Assembly (NCBI GenBank): GCA_036404275.1
Contig: DASXAM010000360.1
Coordinates: forward strand, 1 to 19,972
Origin: AP-15 sp036404275
Lineage (GTDB): Bacteria > Pseudomonadota > Alphaproteobacteria > ATCC43930 > CGMCC-115725
Direction of reading: 5' to 3'
DNA: 19,972 nt
Shown: one piece after another, positions 1-5,961 of the stretch
How the letters are laid out: each line of letters begins with the position of its first letter
Numbering within the stretch: position 1 is the first letter of the stretch
Translations under genes and position numbers: made by a program
Notes under the pieces: model-generated
Seen by the model: only the letters and a program-made list of their open reading frames with translations
Database searches by the model: none
Told to the model about the DNA's origin: nothing

Positions 1-1
1 G

Positions 2-1441
2 TTCGCCAAGGCGCAGGGTGATCTCGATGAGCGGGCCAAGGCGCTCGGTCTCGATCTCGGGCAGCTGGGCAGAAACTCTGTCGAGTTCGGCAACCAACTG
101 TCCAGGCTGTGGTCGGAAATCGGCCTCCTCGCCGACAAGGCCGTCGCCGACTGGATCGGCCCGGTGACCAATGGCCTGAAAGGCGTCAACGATTGGCTGA
201 CGAAGCTGGCCGGCGAGTTCGCTCATCTCGATCTCGGCACGCGCCGGTGGGTCGAATTCGGCGGCGCCGTGGCGGCCGTTGGCGGCGGTCTGGCGGCCGT
301 CCTGACCACGCTGCGGGGTCTGCGCAGTCTTCTCGGGCTCGGCGGAGCCGCCGCTGGCGCTGGGGCGGCGGGCGGAGCTGCTGCCGGTGCAGGCGCTGCC
401 GGTGCAGGCGGTGCCGGAGCTGCGGCGGGCGCCGCTAAGGCGCCATCGTTTTTCGGAGCACTACTGCCGTTCTTGTTTGGCGCTGAGTTGGCGAACGAAG
501 CGACCTCCGGCCCGGGCAGTAAGGAGTGGGCCGACAAAGTCAATAAGCAGCACCGCGAATTCTGGCGCAATCTCTGGAACGGCCTCTTGCATCGGGAATC
601 GTATCAGCCGGGCGCTGGGGAGGGTGCCAGCGGGCTCCTTCGCCGCGCGGCGTTCCGAACATCGGGATACGGAGATGACGCCTCACAGAGCGCCCTAGAC
701 GATCTGCGCGATTGGCTGCACGGCAGCAGCAGTTTCGTCCCGATGGTGCGGGCAATCGATGCAGGCGCATTGGGCTTTACATCGGCCAGCTACACGACGG
801 GCGGCGTTGGTGCGGGCGGCGGCAATCGTGCGCCTCTCGGCCCCAGCGGGCCGCTGGCGCCGGGCGGTGCAGTGCCGAGGTTCCGCGCCGCGCTGGCGCA
901 GCGCCTTTACGCGCATGCCCGGTCGCTCGGCCTCGACAAGGAACACGCGCTCGCCATGCTGGGCAATGCGCTTGCGGAATCCGGGCTCGACCCGAACCGC
1001 GTCGGTGACAACGGCACGTCCTTCGGGCTGTTCCAGGAGCACAATGACCGCATGACGGCGATGCTCCGCGCGCTCGGGCAACGGGCCAATGACCCCATTG
1101 CGCAATTCGATTTCGCCTATTGGGAGCAGATGCAGCGCGATCCCGGCTGGTTCAAGCGGCACACTGACGCCAACGACTTCGAGCGCAGCTTCGAGCGGCC
1201 CGCCCATCTGACCGATCGCTCGCCCTTTGCCGACGCAATCTCTCGCGCGCTCGGAGCGATCGGCGACACCCGGCTTGGCGGCGATGTCCACCACCACGGC
1301 GACAAAAACATCACGGTCAACGCCGGCCAGACCATTAATGTCAATGGCGCGCCCGATGGCGCCAGCATCGGCCTGATGCAAAACGCTCACAATCGCGTGT
1401 TGGGCGACGCGGTGAGGCGGCTGACACCACTGCTGGCATGA
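2..1441 (+). CDS. Phage tail tape-measure protein, C-terminal part with tail lysozyme domain (5'-truncated by window)
   Basis: The frame is open from base 2, so the start lies outside the window; 479 residues are visible. It begins with helical sequence typical of a tape-measure C-terminal half. A hydrophobic stretch and a very Ala/Gly-rich run follow (about 310-440). Near 880-1250 comes a lysozyme-like domain with the motif NALAESGLDP, whose Glu is the likely catalytic acid, followed by GTSFGLFQEH. This resembles the phage tail lysozyme family (Phage_lysozyme2 type), which cuts peptidoglycan locally during DNA injection. A Val/Asn-rich tail (ITVNAGQTINVNG) precedes the end. The TGA overlaps the next ATG as ATGA, as in phage tail operons. 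I infer a prophage or prophage remnant. A gene transfer agent is less likely, because no neighbouring tail genes are visible. Confidence 0.8.
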   Translation, partial: FAKAQGDLDERAKALGLDLGQLGRNSVEFGNQLSRLWSEIGLLADKAVADWIGPVTNGLKGVNDWLTKLAGEFAHLDLGTRRWVEFGGAVAAVGGGLAAVLTTLRGLRSLLGLGGAAAGAGAAGGAAAGAGAAGAGGAGAAAGAAKAPSFFGALLPFLFGAELANEATSGPGSKEWADKVNKQHREFWRNLWNGLLHRESYQPGAGEGASGLLRRAAFRTSGYGDDASQSALDDLRDWLHGSSSFVPMVRAIDAGALGFTSASYTTGGVGAGGGNRAPLGPSGPLAPGGAVPRFRAALAQRLYAHARSLGLDKEHALAMLGNALAESGLDPNRVGDNGTSFGLFQEHNDRMTAMLRALGQRANDPIAQFDFAYWEQMQRDPGWFKRHTDANDFERSFERPAHLTDRSPFADAISRALGAIGDTRLGGDVHHHGDKNITVNAGQTINVNGAPDGASIGLMQNAHNRVLGDAVRRLTPLLA

Positions 1442-1560
1442 CTGAGCGGCCTCCCCAGCGCCCCGGCGAGGCTGCCCGCGCCAAGCTGGTCGAGTTCCGG
1501 GCCGAGCTGATCCGCAAGCTTGACCGCCCGCCGCATGGACAGCATCGGTCGCCGAAATAA
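1438..1560 (+). CDS. 40-aa ORF coupled to the tape-measure gene, probably a truncated phage gene
   Basis: The ATG overlaps the tape-measure stop (ATGA), the usual coupling inside phage tail operons. The first ~30 residues (MTERPPQRPGEAARAKLVEF...ELIRKLDR) read as a normal charged helical N-terminus. The last ~10 residues lie opposite the coding frame of a minus-strand gene that is itself cut off here. I infer a phage gene whose remainder was lost at a recombination joint around 1510-1535, so its stop at 1558-1560 would be accidental. It could instead be a genuine small phage protein. No family is recognised. Confidence 0.35.
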   Translation: MTERPPQRPGEAARAKLVEFRAELIRKLDRPPHGQHRSPK

Positions 1561-1723
1561 CAGCCTGCTGAAAACTCGGTCCCTCCCGATCGAAATCGAG
1601 AAACACCTTGCCGTCAATCACGGCGATCAGGGCATCACGGCACCCGGCATCGTAAAGGGCGTCCTCGTAGCTGCCGCGCGTCGTATCGATACCCTCCACC
1701 TCAAGGGTGAACATGTGATTCAT
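1520..1723 (-). pseudogene. Truncated DNA-binding / antitoxin-like protein, N-terminal half only
   Basis: The gene starts with ATG at 1723 behind a good ribosome site (AGGAGCGG) and encodes about 68 convincing residues. These include EDALYDAGCRDALI, VFLDFDREGPSFQQAVISA and TDAVHAAGG. I recall this pattern (AGC.DA..., LDFDREA, AILSA..DV..) from small proteobacterial DNA-binding proteins of about 130-150 aa, where a helix-turn-helix half follows. Here the helix-turn-helix half is absent. Past about 1525 the frame stays open but runs antisense through the 40-aa ORF and the tape-measure gene, giving Arg/Ala-rich nonsense down to 695. I infer a gene cut at a deletion or integration joint. The exact break cannot be fixed without a homologue alignment. 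Confidence 0.6.
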
Positions 1724-1901
1724 AGACCGCTCCTATAATGAGCGCAGGCATCTACGCGCTGCCGGATCTGTCTGGCGAACCGAAAGGGATTTGAGGGGGT
1801 AGACCATACTGAAAGGATGCAATCGCCCGGTCTGCCGCCGGCCCGGCGCGCAACCTTCGTATTGAGCGCTACCGCCGTGCTGCTTTGGCGGGGGTTCTTG
1901 C

Positions 1902-2084
1902 CTACAAACGATCCGATTCCTCGCGGCTCTGAGAGGGTGGCTCAATCGGCATCGGAAATGAAGAGGGCGCCGGCACAAACCAGCCCGTCTGCGCAGCCCA
2001 CTCTATTCCTGCACGCCACAGTTCCCATTGCGCGATAGCGCTCTCGCCCAGCCAGGGCGCGTTAGGCAGATTGGGTTGGTTCAT
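1902..2084 (-). CDS. 60-aa protein of unknown function, coupled to the proteasome-like gene
   Basis: The ATG at 2084 lies inside the 3' end of the proteasome-like gene (23-nt overlap), with AAGGGGT upstream as a ribosome site, so translation is probably coupled. The product has a Trp-rich middle (WLGESAIAQWELWRAGIEWAAQTGWF) followed by a Pro-rich, charged tail. It has no signal peptide or membrane span and I recognise no family. The aromatic helix followed by a proline-rich linker could be a docking peptide or small partner of the upstream hydrolase; that is speculation from position. A longer in-frame start at 2111 is possible but has no obvious ribosome site. Confidence 0.5.
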   Translation of the reverse strand: MNQPNLPNAPWLGESAIAQWELWRAGIEWAAQTGWFVPAPSSFPMPIEPPSQSREESDRL

Positions 2085-2880
2085 CCGCGTACCCCTTGCA
2101 CAGTTGTTCAAGTTGCGTCACGTCCGACTCTCTAAGAGCTGGACGATCCTGCGAAATGGCTTCCAGTGTCCGGAACGCCGTCTCGTCGAAAAATTTTATT
2201 CCGCCATGCCGAATGACAGCCATATCGGTCATTTTTCCTACACCCGGCGCGACCTCGGCGGCCACCTTGGCTCCGTATACGTTAAAAACGGTGTCGGAAA
2301 AGCTAACGATCCGGGCTTGCTTGCCGAGGGAAAGGCGTACGTTGGCATGCAACCCGCCGGAACCGATTGCTGCGGAGCCGACCGTATCCAATGGCAGCGC
2401 CACCCCAGGGTTGGCGAGCGCCGTGAGATGCGCCTCGCCATCATCAAAGCCCGCTATCAAGATATCGAGCTGCATGTTGTGCTGGGATACCATACCTAGC
2501 GCTTGCTGAAGTATCTGCGACGACGAAGATTGCGATATCATACCCTGGAATCCTGGAAAATCAACCCCTAACAATGGTTTCAGGATTAGGTCCTCTACCC
2601 TCTGCCGCTTCATTTCTTGGTAGGAATTCATAGCGGAGGTTACAATTTCTTGAATAGAATGACCGGTCGCTAAGATTTTCGCTTTCGTCCTCGCGATTAG
2701 ACTCTCGCCGTCTGGCACGGAACCCGAGAACAGGATCGCGGCCTTTTCAGTAATCGGCACAATCTTGCGCACCGCCATTTCGACCTGGAGATTCATCGGC
2801 GCGCCATAGGTCATCATGCGGTCCGCGGCCACTACGATGGTCTGACCTCCGTCACATATCGCTCCAATGCAGACGGTCAA
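2062..2880 (-). CDS. Proteasome-like Ntn-hydrolase (bacterial 20S alpha/beta-type fold)
   Basis: This 272-aa protein starts at TTG (2880) behind a GGGAGGGAGG ribosome site. The N-terminus, MTVCIGAICDGGQTIVVAADRM, matches the opening beta strands of proteasome-type subunits. Removal of Met would expose Thr2 as the N-terminal nucleophile. AADR follows, as in beta subunits, and a Lys in VRKIVPI could match the catalytic Lys33 region. GLHANVRLSL and ALPLDTVGSAAIGSGG fit later core strands. It is longer than HslV (~175 aa) and differs from Anbu, which usually starts MTYCV and sits beside transglutaminase and alpha-E genes absent here. No ATPase or tagging partner is visible. It is probably a cytoplasmic self-assembling peptidase or hydrolase of unknown role, carried in an accessory region. 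Confidence 0.75.
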   Translation of the reverse strand: MTVCIGAICDGGQTIVVAADRMMTYGAPMNLQVEMAVRKIVPITEKAAILFSGSVPDGESLIARTKAKILATGHSIQEIVTSAMNSYQEMKRQRVEDLILKPLLGVDFPGFQGMISQSSSSQILQQALGMVSQHNMQLDILIAGFDDGEAHLTALANPGVALPLDTVGSAAIGSGGLHANVRLSLGKQARIVSFSDTVFNVYGAKVAAEVAPGVGKMTDMAVIRHGGIKFFDETAFRTLEAISQDRPALRESDVTQLEQLCKGYADEPTQSA

Positions 2881-3271
2881 AACCTCCCTCCCTTCTTCGC
2901 TGGCTAGAAATAACGTCGGATTTTGCTCTAGCCTATTGCAAGAGCAGTCAAAAATTCGTCAGAGCCTTGGAAGCGTAGAGGTTCCCTATCCCACTTCTCC
3001 GCCGCGGGGCAGCGCGGCGGGGCAGTCGGCATCCTAATATGACCCGGTTACAAGTGCGCGGCGAGCGCCGCAGCTTCATCGTCGGAAAGATCCAGGGTGG
3101 GCATACCGGGTAAGGTGGCGGTGGCGGCGCGGGCTTGCAATCGATGGATCAAGGGGCTCGAGCGTTTGCTGGCGGCTGACCTATGATCGCAGGGTGGACG
3201 ATTCGCTGACGCTACGTGGCAAATCCTTTCCGCGTTCCAACGCTCGTTTCAAATAGCTAGGCTCATATGGC
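2881..3271. other. Gene-poor stretch of ~390 bp between the Ntn-hydrolase and the small secreted protein
   Basis: No ORF here has convincing amino-acid content. The only recognisable item is an 18-codon stub at 3048-3104 on the minus strand (separate entry). The 5' flank of the hydrolase (2881-2960) is more AT-rich than its surroundings and should hold its promoter, though I see no strong -35/-10 pair. A GC-rich imperfect repeat (gccgcggggcagcgcggcgg) lies at 3001-3020. Confidence 0.5.
3048..3104 (-). pseudogene. 18-codon stub resembling the N-terminus of a small conserved alphaproteobacterial protein
   Basis: The minus-strand reading MPTLDLSDDEAAALAAHL ends in TAA. It resembles, from memory, the opening of small uncharacterised alphaproteobacterial proteins (MPxLDLTDDE.AAV...LRR.I). 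Those continue for about 60 residues more. Here the frame stops after 18 codons and no continuation is evident to the left, so this looks like a remnant. There is no clear Shine-Dalgarno. It could be chance; confidence is low. Confidence 0.3.
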
Positions 3272-3538
3272 ATGAACATGGTTATCAAATTGGCTGCTGT
3301 CGGGGCGCTCGTGGCAACGACAGCGCAGGCACAGACTCGGTATTCGCCAGGCCCGCAGATGGGCGGTTTCTGGCAGCAGACGGCACCCACGCCGTACCAG
3401 CAGAGCCACATCGGTGGGGCATTCCTGCCACCGGAGCCACCAACATATCCTACCTTTCAACCGCCGGAGCTGCCGCCAGGGGTTCCGCAATATTTACCGC
3501 AGCAGCGGTTCAATGGAGCCGGAGAACCGAGACAATGA
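3272..3538 (+). CDS. Small secreted Pro-rich protein of unknown function
   Basis: This 88-aa product has a textbook signal peptide: MNMVIK, then a hydrophobic AAVGALVATTAQAQ core with an AQA cleavage site near residue 20. The mature ~68 residues are rich in Pro, Gln and Gly (PYQQS, PPEPPTYPTFQPPELPPG) and contain no Cys. The protein is probably periplasmic or extracellular and intrinsically disordered. The ribosome site is weak (GCTAGG about 12 bases upstream of the ATG). The stop overlaps an ATG that opens only a 26-codon frame. The compositional coherence of the signal peptide argues for a real gene. No family is recognised. Confidence 0.55.
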   Translation: MNMVIKLAAVGALVATTAQAQTRYSPGPQMGGFWQQTAPTPYQQSHIGGAFLPPEPPTYPTFQPPELPPGVPQYLPQQRFNGAGEPRQ

Positions 3539-3702
3539 GCACCAGGGGCGACCACCGCTCGGCTATCGTGGCTGGCGATCGAGGCCCTTCAGGCGCCGTG
3601 GCGAGGCGAACTTGACTGCCCTGACTAGCGTCGTCCAACGCTGCATATTCGCCATTTTTTGGACAATTCCGCATCTGGAATCCTCTAATCCATTGAAATA
3701 AT

Positions 3703-3778
3703 TGGCGTCCCCAAGGGGATTCGAACCCCTGTTGCCGCCGTGAAAGGGCGATGTCCTAGGCCTCTAGACGATGGGGAC
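3703..3778 (-). tRNA. tRNA-Glu (anticodon UUC), CCA encoded
   Basis: The minus strand reads GTCCCCATCGTCTAGAGG... and ends ...GGGGACGCCA. The acceptor stem GTCCCC pairs with GGGGAC, with discriminator G and an encoded CCA. The anticodon arm is CCGCCCTTTCACGGCGG with TTC in the loop centre. The T arm is AGGGG TTCGAAT CCCCT. The length of 76 nt matches bacterial tRNA-Glu. Its 3' end faces the phage-like region to the left, the usual orientation for tRNA-targeting integrases. Confidence 0.95.
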
Positions 3779-3796
3779 GCGAGGGGCGACGGCATC

Positions 3797-3825
3797 GATC
3801 TATCGCGGCGGCGGCGATAAATCAA
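3797..3825 (-). promoter_or_regulatory. Candidate sigma-70-type promoter of the tRNA-Glu gene
   Basis: On the minus strand TTGATT (3825-3820) is followed after 17 bases by TAGATC (3802-3797). This would start transcription about 10-15 bases before the mature tRNA 5' end at 3778. Spacing and position are right; the -10 match is only moderate. Confidence 0.35.
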
Positions 3826-3896
3826 CCGCCCCGCCGGCGTTCTCCGTCGCCTTGGGCGCCCCATTTATGCGGGAAGCGGGTCCAGCCGAGGAGATC

Positions 3897-4532
3897 ATGC
3901 CGCCAGCCCCCGCCTTCGACGACCGGTTTCGAGCCGAGCTCCACGCGCTGCTGGCCTGGTGCCGCGACATACGGCGGTTTCGCCCCGATCCGCTGCCGGC
4001 GGGCACGGTCGAGCGGCTGATCGGGCTCGCCGATCTCGCGCCGTCGGTCGGGTTGAGCCAGCCCCGGCGCTTTGTGCTGGTGAACGAGGTTGCACGCCAC
4101 ACCGCGATCGCCCACGATTTTGCCGCGGCCAATGCTGCCGCTTTTGCCGCCCGGGCACCGGAGCGCGCCACGCTCTATGCGCGGCTCAAACTCGACGAGG
4201 CACCCTCGCATCTCGCGGTGTTCGCCGACCCGGCGACGCGGCAGGGCCACGGCCTCGGCCGCCATACCATACCGCAAACCATCGAATATTCGGCCGTCGC
4301 CGCGGTCCATACCTTGTGACTGGCGGCGGGGCGGGGCGGAGGGCATCGGCATGGGCTGGGTATCAATACTCAATCCGGGCGAAATACCGCGATCCTCGAT
4401 ATTTCCGCGGGTTGGAAATTGATCGAATATTTTTGCCTCGGTTATCCGGCGAGCGAGCGGGATGTCCCTTGCCTCGAAACCGCCGGGTGGGAGAAACGCC
4501 ATGCACTGCATCCGGTCCTGATCCGGCGATGA
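3897..4532 (+). pseudogene. bluB: 5,6-dimethylbenzimidazole synthase (BluB), broken by a nonsense codon and two frameshifts
   Basis: BluB is a flavin-dependent nitroreductase-fold enzyme that fragments FMN to make 5,6-dimethylbenzimidazole, the lower ligand of cobalamin. The ATG at 3897 follows GAGGAGATC. Residues 22-140 match well: CRDIRRFRPDPLP, LADLAPSVGLSQPRRF, AAANAAAFA, LYARLKL, GHGLGRHTIPQTIEYS. Where the family reads TLWLAARAEG, this gene has TGA for Trp (4317-4319). A gain of about 4 bases in the G-rich run at 4329-4345 shifts the frame to EGIGMGWVSILNPGEI. A second shift near 4388-4398 restores the first frame (AILDISAGWKLIEYFCLGYPASERD...). The C-terminus then ends at a natural TGA overlapping the DUF72 start. 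Another three residues seem missing after LKLD. Either it is a pseudogene or this stretch carries clustered sequence errors. Confidence 0.85.
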
Positions 4533-5278
4533 ACAGCGGCGGCGGCAAAATTCGCGTTGGGATTGGCGGCTGGGTGTTTGCACCCTGGCGTGGCACCTTC
4601 TACCCGAAGGGGCTGCCGCACGCGCAGGAGCTGGCATATGCCAGCCGGCATCTCACCGCGATCGAGATCAACGGCACCTTCTACCGGCTGCAAAACCCGA
4701 CGACCTTCGGCAAATGGCGCGACGAGACGCCGGAGGATTTCGTCTTTTCGCTAAAGGCGCCGCGTTTTCTTACCCATCGCAACGAATTGGCCGGGATCGG
4801 CGCCTATCTCGACCGTTTTTTCACCAGCGGGCTCGCCGAGCTCGGCGACAAGCTCGGGCCGATCTTGTGGCAATTCGCTCCGACCCATGGTTTTGACGAA
4901 ACCGATTTTGCCGCCTTTCTCGCAGCGTTGCCGGCCACGCTCGACAACCGTCCTTTGCGCCATGTCGTCGAGGTCCGCCACGACAGCTTTCGCAGTCCCG
5001 CTTTCGCCGCGGCGCTCAGCCGCCACAATATCGCCGTCGCCCTTGTCGACGATGCGAAATACCCGGCGATCGACGAGCCGACCGCCGATTTCAGCTATGC
5101 TCGCCTGCGCCGCTCGAAAGAGGCCGAGCCGACCGGCTACACTGCCGAAGCGCTCGACGGCTGGGCCGAACGCGCCCGAACCTGGGCCGCCGCCGGCCGC
5201 GACTGCTTTGTCTATTTTATCGACGGGGCCAAAATCCGCGCCCCGGCCGCCGCGCAAGCCCTGTTGGCGCGGCTTTAG
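4529..5278 (+). CDS. DUF72 family protein (YecE-like TIM barrel)
   Basis: This 249-aa protein overlaps the bluB stop as ATGA. The start is fixed by that overlap and by the opening RVGIGGWVFAPWRGTFYP, the standard DUF72 N-terminus. Further family marks are LTAIEINGTFYRLQ, TFGKWRDETPEDFVFSLKAP, LGPILWQFAP, HVVEVRHDSF, and a late ARTWAAAGRDCFVYFIDGAK. DUF72 proteins are TIM barrels of unknown biochemical role. The length is normal (240-260) and the frame is intact, in contrast with the ruined upstream gene. Longer upstream reading in this frame is a shadow of bluB. Confidence 0.9.
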   Translation: MNSGGGKIRVGIGGWVFAPWRGTFYPKGLPHAQELAYASRHLTAIEINGTFYRLQNPTTFGKWRDETPEDFVFSLKAPRFLTHRNELAGIGAYLDRFFTSGLAELGDKLGPILWQFAPTHGFDETDFAAFLAALPATLDNRPLRHVVEVRHDSFRSPAFAAALSRHNIAVALVDDAKYPAIDEPTADFSYARLRRSKEAEPTGYTAEALDGWAERARTWAAAGRDCFVYFIDGAKIRAPAAAQALLARL

Positions 5279-5961
5279 CAACCGAGGAGCGGCGGCAATT
5301 CGGCGAGCGAGCGGATCTCGGCGGCCGGCGCACCGGGCAGGCGCTCGTGCGGCTGGCCCTGCCGGTTGCACCAAATCGCGCGCAACCCGAAAGCGGCAGC
5401 GGCCCACCCATCCCAGCCGTTCGACGAGACGAAGGCGATTTCCGGCGCCCTCAGGCGGAGTCGATCGAGGGCGAACTGATAGACGCGCGGGTGAGGTTTG
5501 TAGACGCCCACCTCCTCGACCGACAGCACATGGTCGAAGAGGCCGCCGAGCCCGGCATGGGCGACCGCGGCGGCGAGCATGTCGGATGTGCCGTTCGACA
5601 GGATTGCAGTGGGGAGCCCCGCGGTGCGCAGCCGTTGTAGCGTGCCCGCCGCCTCGGGATAGGCGTCGAGCTCCCGATAGAGCTGCATCAGCCGGTGGCG
5701 CCGGTCGTGATCGACGAGCCCCATCGCGTCGAGCGCGAAATCGAGCGCATCGCCGGTGACCTGCCAAAAATCGGTGTGCCGACCCTGGACCGCGCGCAAC
5801 CACGAATATTGCAATTGCTTGTCGCGCCACAGCGCGGCGAGCGCGGTCGCGGCGTCGCCCAGATCATCGGCCGCCCGCCGTGCCGCCGAAGCGACATCGA
5901 ACAGCGTGCCGTAGGCGTCGAAGACGCAGGCGCGGATTCCGACGAGAGGATGAGCCGTCAT
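5275..5961 (-). CDS. L-2-haloacid dehalogenase-type HAD hydrolase (haloacid dehalogenase, type II)
   Basis: The protein has 228 aa. The nucleophile motif is FDAYGTLFD with Asp15. The full set of L-2-haloacid dehalogenase landmarks follows: LWRDKQLQYSWLR with Arg46, SNGT at 122-125, YKPHPRVYQ with Lys155 and Tyr161, and FVSSNGWD at 177-184. In characterised members the Asp attacks C2 of an L-2-haloacid and releases halide, giving the D-hydroxy acid. The Arg and the SSN.WD block distinguish this group from phosphatases. The ATG overlaps the stop of the upstream luciferase-like gene (ATGA), so the two form one transcript. Its stop overlaps the DUF72 stop tail-to-tail (5275-5278). The natural substrate is unknown. 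Confidence 0.88.
   Translation of the reverse strand: MTAHPLVGIRACVFDAYGTLFDVASAARRAADDLGDAATALAALWRDKQLQYSWLRAVQGRHTDFWQVTGDALDFALDAMGLVDHDRRHRLMQLYRELDAYPEAAGTLQRLRTAGLPTAILSNGTSDMLAAAVAHAGLGGLFDHVLSVEEVGVYKPHPRVYQFALDRLRLRAPEIAFVSSNGWDGWAAAAFGLRAIWCNRQGQPHERLPGAPAAEIRSLAELPPLLGC

Noticed and set aside
695..1500. 342-aa minus-strand ORF opposite the tape-measure gene, read as one protein
   Set aside because: Only its first ~68 residues (1520-1723) look like protein. The rest is antisense to the well-supported lysozyme domain and has shadow-type composition.
3535..3615. 26-codon ORF overlapping the end of the Pro-rich protein gene (MSTRGDHRSAIVAG...)
   Set aside because: It is very short, with no family and no independent ribosome site. 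The ATGA overlap alone is weak support.
3620..3702. Terminator after the tRNA-Glu gene
   Set aside because: A 5-bp stem ATTCC-GCATCT-GGAAT exists near 3665-3680, but it lacks a U-tract on the tRNA strand.
3959..4528. N-terminal extension of the DUF72 protein to 439 aa
   Set aside because: The upstream part is the bluB sequence in another frame. The DUF72 domain starts immediately after the ATG at 4529.
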